Source: Clostridiaceae bacterium 14S0207
GTDB lineage: Bacteria > Bacillota > Clostridia > Clostridiales > Clostridiaceae
Direction of reading: 5' to 3'
Length of the DNA: 64,000 nt
Assembly: GCA_003288255.1 (NCBI GenBank)
Contig: CP026600.1
Span: forward strand, 2,232,001-2,296,000
This document shows positions 43,314 through 53,545 of the stretch, in pieces (the stretch's first letter is position 1; the number at the start of each line of letters is the position of its first letter). The position numbers and the translations under genes are program-made. The notes beneath the pieces are model-generated. The model was not told where the DNA came from, did no database searches, and saw nothing but the letters and a program-made list of their open reading frames with translations.

Positions 43314-44082
43314 ATCTATTTAAAATTTTTAATCTTTCTAGTCTTTCTTTATCTTGTTTTGAAATATTTTTTAAACTTTTAAAAGTATATCCCCTATCTT
43401 TATAATATTTTATTATTTCAGGCAAGGCTTTAACTGTGTTACTATTATAATATCCATCATGTAAAAGCACTACAATACAATCTTTATTTTTGCTATATTT
43501 AAAAACATTATTCTTTATTTTATAAAGAGCAACATTTTTGGAAATTGCATCTTCTCCACTTACATTCCAATCAATGTAATCAAATCCCTTTTCTTTTATA
43601 CTATTCTTAATTTGTTTTTTTACTGCTTTATTACAAATAGTGTTTGTAGATCCTCCTGGCATCCTAACTATGTTAATATATTTCTTCCCTATAATCTTAT
43701 CCAATACTTCTAAACATTGATTTAAATCTTTAATATAATTTTGAGAACTTTTATAAATGTAATGAGTTTTATGCGAAAATGTATGTTCACCTATAGCCAT
43801 ATTATTTTTTAAAAGTTCTTTTACTATATCAGGATTACGTTCAGCATTTTCACCAATTAAAAAAAAGGTAGCAGGAATATTTTCTTTTTTTAAAATTTCC
43901 AATACCTTTTTTGTATTATTTATAGATGGCCCATCATCAAATGTTAAATATACAACTTTTTCTTTCTTACCATTAGTTTTGCCTGTTTCTTCATTTGCCT
44001 CGATAATAGGATTAACCATAAATACACTGCCTAAAAATATACTTATACATAGAATAGCAATTAAAAATTTATTCTTATACAA
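43312..44082 (-). CDS. Secreted polysaccharide deacetylase (NodB family)
   Basis: A 256-residue exported deacetylase. An N-terminal signal peptide or anchor is followed by the NodB domain with YLTFDDGPS (about residues 45-53), GEHTFSHK (metal-binding histidines), RMPGGSTN and LLHDG. It likely removes acetyl groups from peptidoglycan or another surface glycan. The start is TTG, 10 bases from AAGGAG. It is convergent with murT-gatD. Confidence 0.9.
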   Translation of the reverse strand: MYKNKFLIAILCISIFLGSVFMVNPIIEANEETGKTNGKKEKVVYLTFDDGPSINNTKKVLEILKKENIPATFFLIGENAERNPDIVKELLKNNMAIGEHTFSHKTHYIYKSSQNYIKDLNQCLEVLDKIIGKKYINIVRMPGGSTNTICNKAVKKQIKNSIKEKGFDYIDWNVSGEDAISKNVALYKIKNNVFKYSKNKDCIVVLLHDGYYNSNTVKALPEIIKYYKDRGYTFKSLKNISKQDKERLERLKILNR

Positions 44083-44162
44083 AACTACACATCTCCTTAA
44101 AATATTTTATATTTATAATGTGTGTAGACCTTCTAATTTTATTCTTAGTATACTTTCTAAAA

Positions 44163-44201
44163 AACCCTTATAAAGGAAAAATTAATTTCTTTATAAGGGT
44201 T
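44163..44201 (-). terminator. Terminator of the galE-galM operon
   Basis: AACCCTTATAAAG / CTTTATAAGGGTT is a 13-base perfect inverted repeat just past the galM stop codon. Confidence 0.83.
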
Positions 44202-44208
44202 AAAATTT

Positions 44209-45141
44209 TTATCTTATTTCTATTTCCATATTAAACTCTAATTTGTCATGTGCCTTTAAGTAAAATATTTTATCTTCTTTTTTAGCAATATCTATATTAT
44301 CATAGAATCCATTAGTAGGTTCTAAGGCACAGTTATAATCTCCCCTAAACCCACCTTCTGTAACCCAAAAGCCTAAATAAGGTAATACCTCTTTATCATA
44401 TTTTAAAATGTATTCTAAATTTACATTTTGAAAATAAATTGAACACATACCTTCATTTACCTTGTTATTAACATAATACTTTTCTGTATGATTACTACTT
44501 TCAGATAAAACTTTACTTAAATTATATTCATTTCCTTGTAAATCTTCAGTTAAAGGATATGTATGAATTGTGTTTATTTGTCCTAATCTACTACTTTTTT
44601 GAACATTTCTAACATAATTTGTTCCTTTAGGTAATCTTATCTCCATATCTTCATTACAGTTTATTAGGAAATGAGCTGCCCAGATACACGGAAACTTTTC
44701 GTCCCCATGATTTTCTATAGAATACTCTATTTTTATTTTATTATTCTTTAAACTTATAGTTTTTATATATTCATAAGGTAAAATTCGGCTAACATATCTT
44801 AACTTTACCTTATTCTCTTCTATTGAAATCACTTGAAAATCGCTTGTCCATATTTCTCCATGATCTGGATATATTATTTTTTTTCCCATATATTCAACTT
44901 CACATTGATCTATAGTAGGAAATGCATCATCTAACCCTGCCGCATCAAATTGTGAAAAATTAGAATATAGTTTTGGTTTTTTATATATTTTTTCTTTATT
45001 TTGAAAAGCAAATTCAAATTTTTTATTTTTGTGATATATAGATGCAATCTTACCCCCGAATTTAGGCAAAACTATAATTTGTATATTAGCATTTTCCAGT
45101 TGAATTCCCTTTTCACCCTTAAAAATAACATCTGTATGCAT
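44209..45141 (-). CDS. Aldose 1-epimerase family protein
   Basis: A 310-residue galactose mutarotase-like protein, with GGKIASIYHKNKKFEFAFQ near the N-terminus, PDHGEIWTSDF and a C-terminal GFWVTEGGFRGDYNCALEPTNG containing the catalytic glutamate region. It would interconvert anomers of a hexose; the sequence is nearer to generic aldose-1-epimerase relatives than to classic GalM, so the sugar is uncertain. It follows galE by 23 bases in the same operon, which supports a galactose role. AAAGGGGTTAGG precedes the ATG. Confidence 0.82.
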   Translation of the reverse strand: MHTDVIFKGEKGIQLENANIQIIVLPKFGGKIASIYHKNKKFEFAFQNKEKIYKKPKLYSNFSQFDAAGLDDAFPTIDQCEVEYMGKKIIYPDHGEIWTSDFQVISIEENKVKLRYVSRILPYEYIKTISLKNNKIKIEYSIENHGDEKFPCIWAAHFLINCNEDMEIRLPKGTNYVRNVQKSSRLGQINTIHTYPLTEDLQGNEYNLSKVLSESSNHTEKYYVNNKVNEGMCSIYFQNVNLEYILKYDKEVLPYLGFWVTEGGFRGDYNCALEPTNGFYDNIDIAKKEDKIFYLKAHDKLEFNMEIEIR

Positions 45142-45164
45142 AATCCTAACCCCTTTTATATGAA

Positions 45165-46151
45165 TTAATTTTCATATCCTTGTGGATGGTTTACATGCCA
45201 TTTCCAAGCTGTGTCTATAATTGTTTCTAATGAATTATATTTAGGTTTCCATTGTAATTCTTCCATAGCTTTCTTTGAAGATGCTATTAATGTAGCCGGA
45301 TCTCCTGCTCTTCTCTCAGCTATTTCTGCCTTAATTTCCTTACCTGTAACTTTTCTTGCTACTTCTATAACTTCCTTAACCGAAAAACCTTTTCCATTTC
45401 CTAAGTTATATATCCTACTTTCCCCACCATTCATTAATCTTTTTAATGCTAAAAGATGTGCATTAGCTAAATCTGTTACATGAATATAGTCTCTTACACA
45501 ACTTCCGTCTTCTGTATTGTAATCATCACCAAAAATAAATATTTTATCTCTTTTACCTAATGCAGTTTGAAGAATTATAGGTATTAAATGAGACTCTGGA
45601 TTATGATCTTCTCCTATTTTACCATCTACATGCGCTCCTGCTGCATTAAAATATCTTAAAGCCGTATATTTAATACCATAAGCATTATCACACCATTTTA
45701 ATATTTTTTCTACGGCAAGTTTTGATTCTCCATAAGGATTTGTTGGTAGATTTCTATCTCCCTCTACTATAGGAATATTTTCTGGCTCCCCATAAGTTGC
45801 TGCTGTAGAAGAAAAGACTATATACTTAACCTCATGATCTCTCATTGCTTTTAATAAATTAATTGTAGATCCTATATTATTATCAAAATATTTCAAAGGC
45901 TCTGCAACACTTTCGCCAACTAAAGAATCTGCTGCAAAATCTATTACAGCATCTATTTTATTCTCTGAAAAGACTTTGTCTAATACACTTCTATCTCTTA
46001 AATCCCCTTTATAAACCTTGCCACCTAAAATAGCATCTCTATGACCTTTTTGAAAGTTATCTAAAATAACTACTTCATGTCCATTTTCTAAAAGTTCAGC
46101 TACCATATGGCTTCCTATATATCCTGCGCCACCACAAACTAAAATCTTCAT
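45165..46151 (-). CDS. galE: UDP-glucose 4-epimerase
   Basis: GalE interconverts UDP-glucose and UDP-galactose. The 328-residue short-chain dehydrogenase fold has the NAD motif GGAGYIGSHM (residues 7-16), the catalytic YGESK (about residues 140-144), and FSSTAATYG upstream of it. YIHVTDLANAH and RAGDPATL complete the pattern. AGGAGG precedes the ATG. First gene of the galE-galM pair. Confidence 0.95.
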   Translation of the reverse strand: MKILVCGGAGYIGSHMVAELLENGHEVVILDNFQKGHRDAILGGKVYKGDLRDRSVLDKVFSENKIDAVIDFAADSLVGESVAEPLKYFDNNIGSTINLLKAMRDHEVKYIVFSSTAATYGEPENIPIVEGDRNLPTNPYGESKLAVEKILKWCDNAYGIKYTALRYFNAAGAHVDGKIGEDHNPESHLIPIILQTALGKRDKIFIFGDDYNTEDGSCVRDYIHVTDLANAHLLALKRLMNGGESRIYNLGNGKGFSVKEVIEVARKVTGKEIKAEIAERRAGDPATLIASSKKAMEELQWKPKYNSLETIIDTAWKWHVNHPQGYEN

Positions 46152-46278
46152 TTATGTATCCTCCTAAAACAAAACTTTTTATCACTTTTTCTTCCTACAT
46201 TATATCACAAAAGATAAATTAGAAATATTTAATATATTGCAAAAATGACCTAAGCTTTTATATATTCTTCCTCAATAA

Positions 46279-46311
46279 AAAACCAGTGGATGGTATCCCT
46301 CCACTGGTTTT
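46279..46311 (-). terminator. Terminator of clpB
   Basis: AAAACCAGTGGA / TCCACTGGTTTT is a 12-base perfect inverted repeat 12 bases past the clpB stop. Confidence 0.88.
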
Positions 46312-46322
46312 CTTATTTTTAT

Positions 46323-48917
46323 TTAACTAAAGCATAACTTATCTCCATTAAAATCAATATTAATAGTATCGCCTTCTGAGACACTGCCTTTTATTATCAT
46401 TTTAGCTATTTCAGTTTCTATATTATTTTCAATATATCTCTTTAATGGTCTTGCTCCATATACAGGATCATATCCTTCTTTTGCTATTAATTCTTTTGCC
46501 TTATCACTTATAATTAATCCTATATTTCTTTCACTTAACCTATTTTTAGTATCTTGTAAGAATATATCTATAACTTTTTCTATATCATCAATGTTAAGCG
46601 GCTTAAACATTATAACATCATCTAATCTATTAATAAATTCTGGTTTAAATCTTAATTTTAACTCATTTAATACATTATCTCTTACTTCTTCAGTTAAATT
46701 GTTTTCTTCCATATTTTGAAGTAAGTAAGAACTTCCTAAATTTGATGTCATAATAATTATAGTGTTTTTAAAATCTACTACTTGACCTTTATTATCTGTT
46801 AATCTTCCATCATCTAATATTTGAAGAAATATATTAAATACATCTTCATGAGCTTTCTCAATCTCATCAAAAAGTATAACTGAATATGGATTTCTTCTTA
46901 CTGCTTCTGTAAGCTGTCCGCCCTCTTCATATCCCACATAGCCTGGAGGTGCTCCAATTAATCTAGATACGGCATATTTCTCCATATATTCAGACATATC
47001 TATTCTTATCATATTTTCTTCACTATCAAATAAATTTTTTGCTAAGGTTTTTGCTAATTGAGTTTTACCAACACCAGTAGGTCCTAAGAATATAAATGAA
47101 CCTATTGGTCTTTTAGGGTCTTTAAGACCAGAACGGGCTCTAATTACTGCATTTGAAACTGCGGTAACGGCTTCTTCTTGTCCTATAACTCTTTTTTGTA
47201 GTTCTTCTTCTAATCTTAAAAGTTTTAACTTTTCTCCTTCAACTAGTCTTTTTACAGGAATACCGGTCCATTTTGCCACTATATCTGAAATTTCTTCTTC
47301 TGTAACCTCTAATTTTAATAAGGATTTAGACCCTTCTTCTTTTAATATTTTTTCTTTCTCTTCTAATTGTTTTTCAAGAGAAGGTATTATACCATATCTA
47401 ATTTCAGCAACTTTATTTAAATCATATTCTCTTTCTGCTGCTTCAATTTCTGCTTTATAGTTATCTATTTTTTCTTTTAACTCTTTTACATTTTCTATTT
47501 GAGCTTTTTCTTTTTCATATCTAGCAGTAAATTCTTTATTTTCTTCTTCTAAATTACTTAATTCTCTTTCTACATCCTGTAATCTAGCCATAGAAACTGC
47601 ATCTTTTTCTTTATCAAGTGCTTGTTTTTCTATTTGAAGGTTAAATATTTTCCTTCTAATATCATCCATTTCTGTTGGTAAACTATCAATTTCTGTTCTT
47701 ATCATAGCGCAAGCTTCATCTATTAAATCTATAGCCTTATCAGGTAAAAATCTATTATTTATATATCTAGCGGATAATTTTGCTGCAGCTACTATAGCAT
47801 TATCATGGATTCTAATTCCATGGAAAATTTCAAATTTTTCTTTCAATCCTCTTAAAATTGTAATACATTCATCTACAGTCGGTTCCTCAATTTGAACCTG
47901 TTGGAATCTTCTTTCTAAGGCTTTATCCTTTTCTATATACTTTCTATATTCATCAAAAGTAGTTGCCCCTATACAATGAAGTTCTCCCCTTGCAAGCATT
48001 GGTTTAATTAAATTGCCTGCATCCATAGCTCCTTCTGTTTTTCCTGCACCTACAATAGTGTGTATTTCATCTATAAATAATATTATTTTTCCTTCACTAG
48101 CTGTAACCTCTTTTAGTACAGCTTTTAATCTTTCCTCAAATTCTCCCCTATACTTAGCTCCTGCTATTAATGACCCCATATCCAGCGAAAATACTATTTT
48201 ATCTTTTAGACCTTCTGGTACGTCGCCCCTTACTATTCTTTCTGCAAGTCCTTCAACAATGGCAGTTTTACCTACCCCAGGTTCTCCAATAAGTACTGGG
48301 TTATTTTTGGTTCTTCTAGATAAAATTCTAACTACTCTTCTAATTTCATCATCTCTACCTATAACAGGATTTAATTTATTCTTTTTAGCTTCTGCAACTA
48401 AATTTCTTCCATATTTAGATAAAGCATCATAGGTTCCTTCTGGATCGTTAGTATCTACTGTTTGATTTCCTCTTACTTCCATTAAAGTCTTTAAAAATCC
48501 ATCTTTTTTAATACTAAATGTTTTTAATACTTTACCTATAGCACCATTTGAATCTATTTCCATCATAGCTAACATTAAATGTTCTACACTTATATAACTA
48601 TCATTAAATTTTTTAGCTATATCTTCTGCCTTTACAAAAATCTCTTCAAATCTTCTTGTAGGATAAACTCCTGAACTATTGCCACCTTCACCTAATACTT
48701 TAGGCATCCTATCTAATTCTTTATGTGTTAAGTTTCTTAATGCTTTTACATCAACACCCATTTTACTAAAAATATTAGGAATTAAACCTTCATCTTCTGA
48801 AATCAAAGCCATAAAAAGATGAATTGCATCCAATTGCTGATGATTGTATTTAACTGCAATACTATGTGCATCATTAATGGATTGTTGTACTTTTATAGTA
48901 AGTTTTTCAATATCCAT
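46323..48917 (-). CDS. clpB: ATP-dependent chaperone ClpB
   Basis: ClpB disaggregates proteins with the DnaK system. The 864-residue protein has an N-terminal Clp repeat domain, a first AAA+ module with GEPGVGKT (about residue 206), a long coiled-coil middle domain (about residues 400-530) and a second AAA+ module with GPTGVGKTQ (about residue 606). I chose the ATG at 48917 because [12 protein letters not shown] matches the family N-terminus; a second ATG 12 bases upstream lies directly against GGAG. I see no CIRCE or CtsR operator in the upstream 300 bases. Confidence 0.94.
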   Translation of the reverse strand: MDIEKLTIKVQQSINDAHSIAVKYNHQQLDAIHLFMALISEDEGLIPNIFSKMGVDVKALRNLTHKELDRMPKVLGEGGNSSGVYPTRRFEEIFVKAEDIAKKFNDSYISVEHLMLAMMEIDSNGAIGKVLKTFSIKKDGFLKTLMEVRGNQTVDTNDPEGTYDALSKYGRNLVAEAKKNKLNPVIGRDDEIRRVVRILSRRTKNNPVLIGEPGVGKTAIVEGLAERIVRGDVPEGLKDKIVFSLDMGSLIAGAKYRGEFEERLKAVLKEVTASEGKIILFIDEIHTIVGAGKTEGAMDAGNLIKPMLARGELHCIGATTFDEYRKYIEKDKALERRFQQVQIEEPTVDECITILRGLKEKFEIFHGIRIHDNAIVAAAKLSARYINNRFLPDKAIDLIDEACAMIRTEIDSLPTEMDDIRRKIFNLQIEKQALDKEKDAVSMARLQDVERELSNLEEENKEFTARYEKEKAQIENVKELKEKIDNYKAEIEAAEREYDLNKVAEIRYGIIPSLEKQLEEKEKILKEEGSKSLLKLEVTEEEISDIVAKWTGIPVKRLVEGEKLKLLRLEEELQKRVIGQEEAVTAVSNAVIRARSGLKDPKRPIGSFIFLGPTGVGKTQLAKTLAKNLFDSEENMIRIDMSEYMEKYAVSRLIGAPPGYVGYEEGGQLTEAVRRNPYSVILFDEIEKAHEDVFNIFLQILDDGRLTDNKGQVVDFKNTIIIMTSNLGSSYLLQNMEENNLTEEVRDNVLNELKLRFKPEFINRLDDVIMFKPLNIDDIEKVIDIFLQDTKNRLSERNIGLIISDKAKELIAKEGYDPVYGARPLKRYIENNIETEIAKMIIKGSVSEGDTINIDFNGDKLCFS

Positions 48918-49235
48918 CTTATAATTCATCTCCTTTTTCATTTTATTATTTAATTACTAAGTTATAAAATAATATTTTTATATTTACTATTATAATACTA
49001 TTTTTTATAAAAAATATAAATTTATTATTAAAAAATTTATGATTTTATAATCCTTTGAAATAATACTAGTGTACTCATTTTATTATTAATTCGTCACTAT
49101 ATTTTATCTTTCTTATCTAAAAAATCCCTACTTTTTTATTCCTATTATGAAACTTTTTTTAAGTTTTATAACATTTTTATTATGTGCAACAATAACTAAT
49201 CTTAATCTCTTTAATGTTATTTTATATTTTTATAT
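48918..49235. other. AT-rich intergenic region upstream of clpB
   Basis: About 320 bases up to the terminator of the regulator gene. I see no open frame, CIRCE element or conserved RNA. Confidence 0.5.
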
Positions 49236-49280
49236 AAAAACAGAGTAAAAAGTATACTAAATACATTTCACTCTGTTTTT
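49236..49280 (-). terminator. Terminator of the XRE-TPR regulator genes
   Basis: AAAAACAGAGT / ACTCTGTTTTT with a 23-base loop directly follows the stop of the second regulator on the minus strand. Confidence 0.8.
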
Positions 49281-49281
49281 T

Positions 49282-50547
49282 CTAAATGAATTTTTCAATT
49301 TTAATAGCTAAGTTAAAATATTTTAAAGCTTCTCTTACATTATCAAATTTAAAATACATTTTTCCCATTTCTAAATATCTGTTATATATATCTTTTTTAG
49401 GTGCAAATTTCACAAGTGAATCTAAAGCTAAATTCATATACATTTCAGCTGAATAATCACTTTCTTTTTTCATACATATTAAAGATTTTGTATAATATGA
49501 TTTTTCAATTAAATGTATATCATCAATTTTAATTGATATATCTAATGCAACTGAACAAATTTCATCTGCTTTTTCTAAAATGCTATTTTTAAATAATGTA
49601 TCACATACCATGAGAAGGTATTCTATATATTCCTTTTTTTCTTCTTGAGGACAGGCCTTTAGTCCTTTATTTATATACTCCATACCTTCATCTTTTAAGC
49701 CTAATTCTAACATTATACTAGCATATTCATTCATAGCTTTAGCTTTTTGTATATTTTCTTCTTTATAATACTTAAAAGCTTTTTCCTCATATTTGGAAAA
49801 TCTATCATCATTCATACGCAAACATAGATATGCCATCATATGATAAATTTCTGCTTTTAATAAATCCTCTTTAACCCATTGAATATACTCTATAGATTTC
49901 ATTATTATACTATAAGCTTTTTCATATTCTTTCATCATAACATAACATGAAGCTTCTTCATAAATAATATTTGCTAAATCATTATAATTATCACTACTAT
50001 TATGACCATTCATAATTAAATTTTTTACGTTATTATAATAATTCGCTGCCTGTAAATATTCTTTACTAATAAAAAGATAGTTAGCCATGTCAATATAATA
50101 AATTTTATGATTTTCTTCATTATATACTTTTTGATAAACATCATAATACTTACATTGAACATCTTCCAACATTTTTAAATCTTCTTTTACCAAATAGTAT
50201 TTAAAAAGTAAATGCATTAAACTCATAGATATATCATCATACCTATATTCATCTGCATACTCTAAATTATATTGCAATTCTTTTTCGTAATTGATGCTAT
50301 TATTGTTATTTTTAATATTTTCAAGATTTTCCAATAAATGATCTCTTACATCTTTGCTTAAATAATCATAATTAATATCTAGTTTTTTGCTGGTAAACTC
50401 CAATATCCAAGGTTCTGCCTTTATTTTATTATTTTCAATACAACTCATCTTGGATACAGAAATTTTATCTTCACACAGCTCTTTCAATGTTAATCCTTTA
50501 TAAATACGAGCTCTTTTTATTTTTTCCCCTGTTGATAATATCTCCAT
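49282..50547 (-). CDS. XRE-family transcriptional regulator with TPR domain (second of tandem pair)
   Basis: A 421-residue protein with an N-terminal helix-turn-helix (LSTGEKIKRARIYKGLTLKEL, about residues 3-24) and a long helical TPR-like domain with repeated AxxYxxxG-type pairs, the architecture of RRNPP peptide-responsive regulators. Its recognition helix (DKISVSKMSCIENNK) is diverged from that of its neighbour. I chose the ATG at 50547 behind GGGTGAGA; the longer frame adds nine residues overlapping that site. It lies 26 bases downstream of its paralogue, so the two are probably co-transcribed. Confidence 0.83.
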   Translation of the reverse strand: MEILSTGEKIKRARIYKGLTLKELCEDKISVSKMSCIENNKIKAEPWILEFTSKKLDINYDYLSKDVRDHLLENLENIKNNNNSINYEKELQYNLEYADEYRYDDISMSLMHLLFKYYLVKEDLKMLEDVQCKYYDVYQKVYNEENHKIYYIDMANYLFISKEYLQAANYYNNVKNLIMNGHNSSDNYNDLANIIYEEASCYVMMKEYEKAYSIIMKSIEYIQWVKEDLLKAEIYHMMAYLCLRMNDDRFSKYEEKAFKYYKEENIQKAKAMNEYASIMLELGLKDEGMEYINKGLKACPQEEKKEYIEYLLMVCDTLFKNSILEKADEICSVALDISIKIDDIHLIEKSYYTKSLICMKKESDYSAEMYMNLALDSLVKFAPKKDIYNRYLEMGKMYFKFDNVREALKYFNLAIKIEKFI

Positions 50548-50573
50548 ACTAATCTCACCCATCCAAGTAAACA

Positions 50574-51884
50574 TTATAAATAATTTATAATTCCAAGTTC
50601 CTTAAAAATTTCAACACCTTCATTTAAATACTTAGCCGCTGAAGATTCATTTCCCTTATCCATATAAAACTTACCAATCATCATTGAAATTTCTCCTGCT
50701 TCCTTTAAATAACCCATACTTTTTGAAAAATTTAATGCTATGATTAATGTGTTTTCTGCTTCTAAGAAATTCTCTTCTTGCATGTCAATCCTATATTTTA
50801 AAAGATAATAATCTACTAATGCCTTCTTATTTCCATTTTGTACTTCTATCATTATTTCTTCTAAAATTTCTTTAGACTTAGATATATTTTTAAACTTTAT
50901 ATAGTTTTCACACATTGTTATTAACGTTTCTATAACTTTAGGATCTTTATTATCTATTCTCAATTTTTTAGAAATTTGTAGATGTATAAACGCTTCATCT
51001 ATATTGCCAAAATCTGAGAAAAGTTTTCCAATATTATTTTCAATTTCAGATATATTTTTAACATCTTGAATTTCTTTATATATAGCTAATGCTCTTTTTG
51101 AATAATTTATTGCATTTTCTAATTGTTCTTTTTTACAATATTGTTCTGATAACAGTAATAAAGATTTTGCATAATCTTTTTTATTGTTTAATTGCTTAAA
51201 TTTTTCTTCTGCTAAATATGAGTATTTGATAGACTTGTCTACTTGCTCTAATTTAAAATAAGTATACGCTATATAATAATATATCTGACCTATTAAAAAA
51301 TCATTTCCAACATTATTATCTAAAAATACTTTTTCAGCTTGTTGAAAATAAGTGCATGAAGAATGATATGCCTTTAATTCTAAGGTAATAACCCCTAAAT
51401 TCAAAAATGTATTAATTATCTCCTCATACTTATTAAGTTTAATAAATATAACATTAGCTGAAAGGAAAAACTGTTGAGCTAAAGCTCTTTCTCCTTTAAT
51501 CATGTGAATTTTACCGGTTAGAAATAAAGTTTTAGCCTTTATATATTCTAGATTATAAGATTCCGCATAGTATAATGCTTTTTCTATATATTGCTCACTT
51601 TTAGTTAAATCGTTTTCTAACATATGAGACTCGGCTATATTTTGGAAGAATTCACATATTTTTTCTGCCTGACTTTCTTCAGATTCCATTAGATACTCAA
51701 CTGACGTATTTAATGCCATGGCCAAATACTCTAAAAGATCCATACTAGGATTTGACTTACCAGACTCTACAAGACTTATTTGTCCTGGTGTTATTCTGTC
51801 TCCTGCAAGATCTTTGAGTGTCATATTAAGTTCTTTTCTTTTCCTCTTTATTTTTTCCCCTAAAGACAAAATTTCCATGTCCAT
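50574..51884 (-). CDS. XRE-family transcriptional regulator with TPR domain (first of tandem pair)
   Basis: A 436-residue regulator: helix-turn-helix (EILSLGEKIKRKRKELNMTL then GDRITPGQISLVESGKSNPS, about residues 3-50) followed by eight or more TPR-like helical pairs. The HTH is canonical, and the TPR part would bind a peptide or protein partner. I chose the ATG at 51884; the longer GTG frame adds seven residues over the likely ribosome binding site. No adjacent short signal-peptide gene is evident. Confidence 0.85.
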   Translation of the reverse strand: MDMEILSLGEKIKRKRKELNMTLKDLAGDRITPGQISLVESGKSNPSMDLLEYLAMALNTSVEYLMESEESQAEKICEFFQNIAESHMLENDLTKSEQYIEKALYYAESYNLEYIKAKTLFLTGKIHMIKGERALAQQFFLSANVIFIKLNKYEEIINTFLNLGVITLELKAYHSSCTYFQQAEKVFLDNNVGNDFLIGQIYYYIAYTYFKLEQVDKSIKYSYLAEEKFKQLNNKKDYAKSLLLLSEQYCKKEQLENAINYSKRALAIYKEIQDVKNISEIENNIGKLFSDFGNIDEAFIHLQISKKLRIDNKDPKVIETLITMCENYIKFKNISKSKEILEEIMIEVQNGNKKALVDYYLLKYRIDMQEENFLEAENTLIIALNFSKSMGYLKEAGEISMMIGKFYMDKGNESSAAKYLNEGVEIFKELGIINYL

Positions 51885-52018
51885 ATACCCACTCTTCCTT
51901 TTCACGGTAATAAAAATAATTTAATAAAATTTAAATTAGATATAAAATATTAACAATATTATAACATAATTTAAACCTTTACTGCAAAAATATCTAAAAA
52001 ATTTTCTTATAAAAAAAT

Positions 52019-52059
52019 AAAAGTGCTTTTAAAGCATTTTTCCTTTAAAAGCGCTTTTA
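52019..52059 (-). terminator. Terminator of the small YtxH-like gene
   Basis: AAGTGCTTTTAAAG / CTTTAAAAGCGCTT with an 8-base loop and A/T flanks, located 29 bases past the stop. Confidence 0.85.
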
Positions 52060-52087
52060 TTTTGGCTGTTTTCATCTAAATTTAAAA

Positions 52088-52270
52088 TTATTTGTCCATC
52101 ATCATATCTCTCATTGAATTAATCATGTCCCCACCATAAGATTTTACTACTCTATTAGCTCTTCTAATTTTTCTTTTTGTTTGTCTATCCATTGATGGAA
52201 CCATCATCATACCTGCTGCCATTCCTATTAATGCTCCCGCAGTTATTCCCTTTGCAAATTTAGCACCCAT
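52088..52270 (-). CDS. Small YtxH-like protein
   Basis: A 60-residue protein with a glycine/alanine/methionine-rich hydrophobic segment (residues 7-26, GITAGALIGMAAGMMMVPSM) followed by a basic, then acidic helix. It resembles YtxH-type small membrane-anchored proteins found in Gram-positive bacteria; the function is unknown. AAAGGGAGTG precedes the ATG and a terminator follows. Confidence 0.75.
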   Translation of the reverse strand: MGAKFAKGITAGALIGMAAGMMMVPSMDRQTKRKIRRANRVVKSYGGDMINSMRDMMMDK

Positions 52271-52351
52271 TTTACTACACTCCCTTTCAATAAATATTTA
52301 CATTAATAGAATGTGTAATTTTATTTTTATTAATCCTGTTTTTTTTTAGTG

Positions 52352-52840
52352 TTAAATATTTTTTATCCCAAAATTTATATAATTAAACACCTTATCCACA
52401 TTATTACCACCAACAGCGCTCGTTATAACTTTAACACCTTCTTTTATAGTTAAGATTATATTCTCTTCTCCTTCCCAATTTTGAAGAATAACTTCATCAG
52501 GAACTTGGTTTATAATCTTATCTAATGCAAAAAATATTAAAGCTAATTCATCTACTTTTCCTATAAACGGTATTTTATCTGGAATTATGTCTATTGGCGA
52601 TGCAATATACGTTATAACTCCTCCTAAAATAATTTTATACTTATTTTCAACTCGTTTATCTTTTATTAGCCTATATATTAAGGCCATAATATCTGGAATA
52701 ATTAAAGCATATTTAAGTAAGTCTTTATAATCGCATGTTACAGAGTTTTCTATATTATCTCTTATTAAAGTATATCTATCTTCTACTTTATTCTCCGCAT
52801 TTAATACAACTTTTTCTTCATTTTTCTCTTTTTTAGATTA
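52352..52840 (-). CDS. DUF1232 (YkvA-type) domain segment in the -1 frame, without its own start
   Basis: The frame from 52840 down to 52352 encodes the C-terminal part of a DUF1232 protein, with ASPIDIIPDKIPFIGKVDEL as the family core. It contains no ATG, GTG or TTG before 52687, and that ATG has no ribosome binding site. Its upstream part overlaps the end of the 52801-53364 gene in the -1 frame, exactly where that gene has the slippery heptamer A AAA AAG. A -1 shift there would join both into one protein of about 337 residues. I infer that this is one gene, read by frameshifting or broken by an indel. Confidence 0.75.
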
Positions 52841-53364
52841 AGCTCCCATACATTTTGTATTTTTTCATTTCTTTTCATAGCTTCTTCAAATTCAACATAT
52901 TTTTTATCCATATTAAAAGATATTTCTTTAATTTTAATAAAAATATCTTCATCACTTACATTTATCTCATTAAGTTGTAAAGTTACATATGGAATTATAG
53001 TAAACAAAGTATTTAATTCTATACATACTTGATCTTTATATGTAATAATTCCTATAACCATAAAATCTTTTAAAGCTTTCTTTAATGCAAATTTTTTTAT
53101 AAAAGAAAAAATACCTAATTTAGCTATAGAAATTTTCTCTATCTTTAATTTTAATAAATTATCCTCTAAATAAATAAATCTTAATTTAATTTCAAAGGGT
53201 ATTTTAATTTTAAATTTATATGTACCTTTTAAAACAAGCATTCCTTCATCAAATACCGTGGAACTTATTTCCAATCCTTTTATTTTAGCAAGTAAAATAA
53301 CCTCTTGTATTATACTAATTAAATCTTCAGAAGTGACCTTTATAGTTGCTTCAGAAATATTCAT
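52801..53364 (-). CDS. N-terminal part of the split DUF1232 protein
   Basis: A 187-residue frame with no recognised domain: alternating beta strands and amphipathic helices (GMLVLKGTYKFKIKIPFEIK in the first half), ending in the basic KKRKMKKKLY. AGGAGG precedes the ATG. Residues 178-179 are read from AAA AAG, the last two codons of a slippery heptamer. In my recollection clostridial homologues are about 300 residues and carry the DUF1232 core at the C-terminus, so this frame alone is probably incomplete. Confidence 0.75.
   Translation of the reverse strand: MNISEATIKVTSEDLISIIQEVILLAKIKGLEISSTVFDEGMLVLKGTYKFKIKIPFEIKLRFIYLEDNLLKLKIEKISIAKLGIFSFIKKFALKKALKDFMVIGIITYKDQVCIELNTLFTIIPYVTLQLNEINVSDEDIFIKIKEISFNMDKKYVEFEEAMKRNEKIQNVWELNLKKRKMKKKLY
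52828..52834 (-). other. Slippery heptamer A AAA AAG in the correct reading phase
   Basis: On the minus strand the zero-frame codons read CTA AAA AAG. This is the classical -1 slippage sequence used in dnaX, placed where the -1 frame opens into the DUF1232 domain. I see no clear stimulatory hairpin just downstream. Confidence 0.6.
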
Positions 53365-53545
53365 TTATTTTCCTCCCCCTAATTCAATTTACTAATTTTC
53401 CTATACTATGTTTTAATTCTAGTATATCATATGTAGTTCTATAATTTACATATCCATAATTTATGTATTTCATTAGACTTAATTATTAAAAACTAATATA
53501 ATGAGAACACATTAAAATAAAAATTAATTGGGTAGGTGATAATTA

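Noticed and set aside
48918-49281. CIRCE or CtsR operator upstream of clpB
   Set aside because: No TTAGCACTC-type repeat or tandem heptamer could be found by eye.
52352-52687. Independent 111-residue DUF1232 gene starting at ATG 52687
   Set aside because: No ribosome binding site, and the frame continues with plausible coding sequence upstream to the slippery site.
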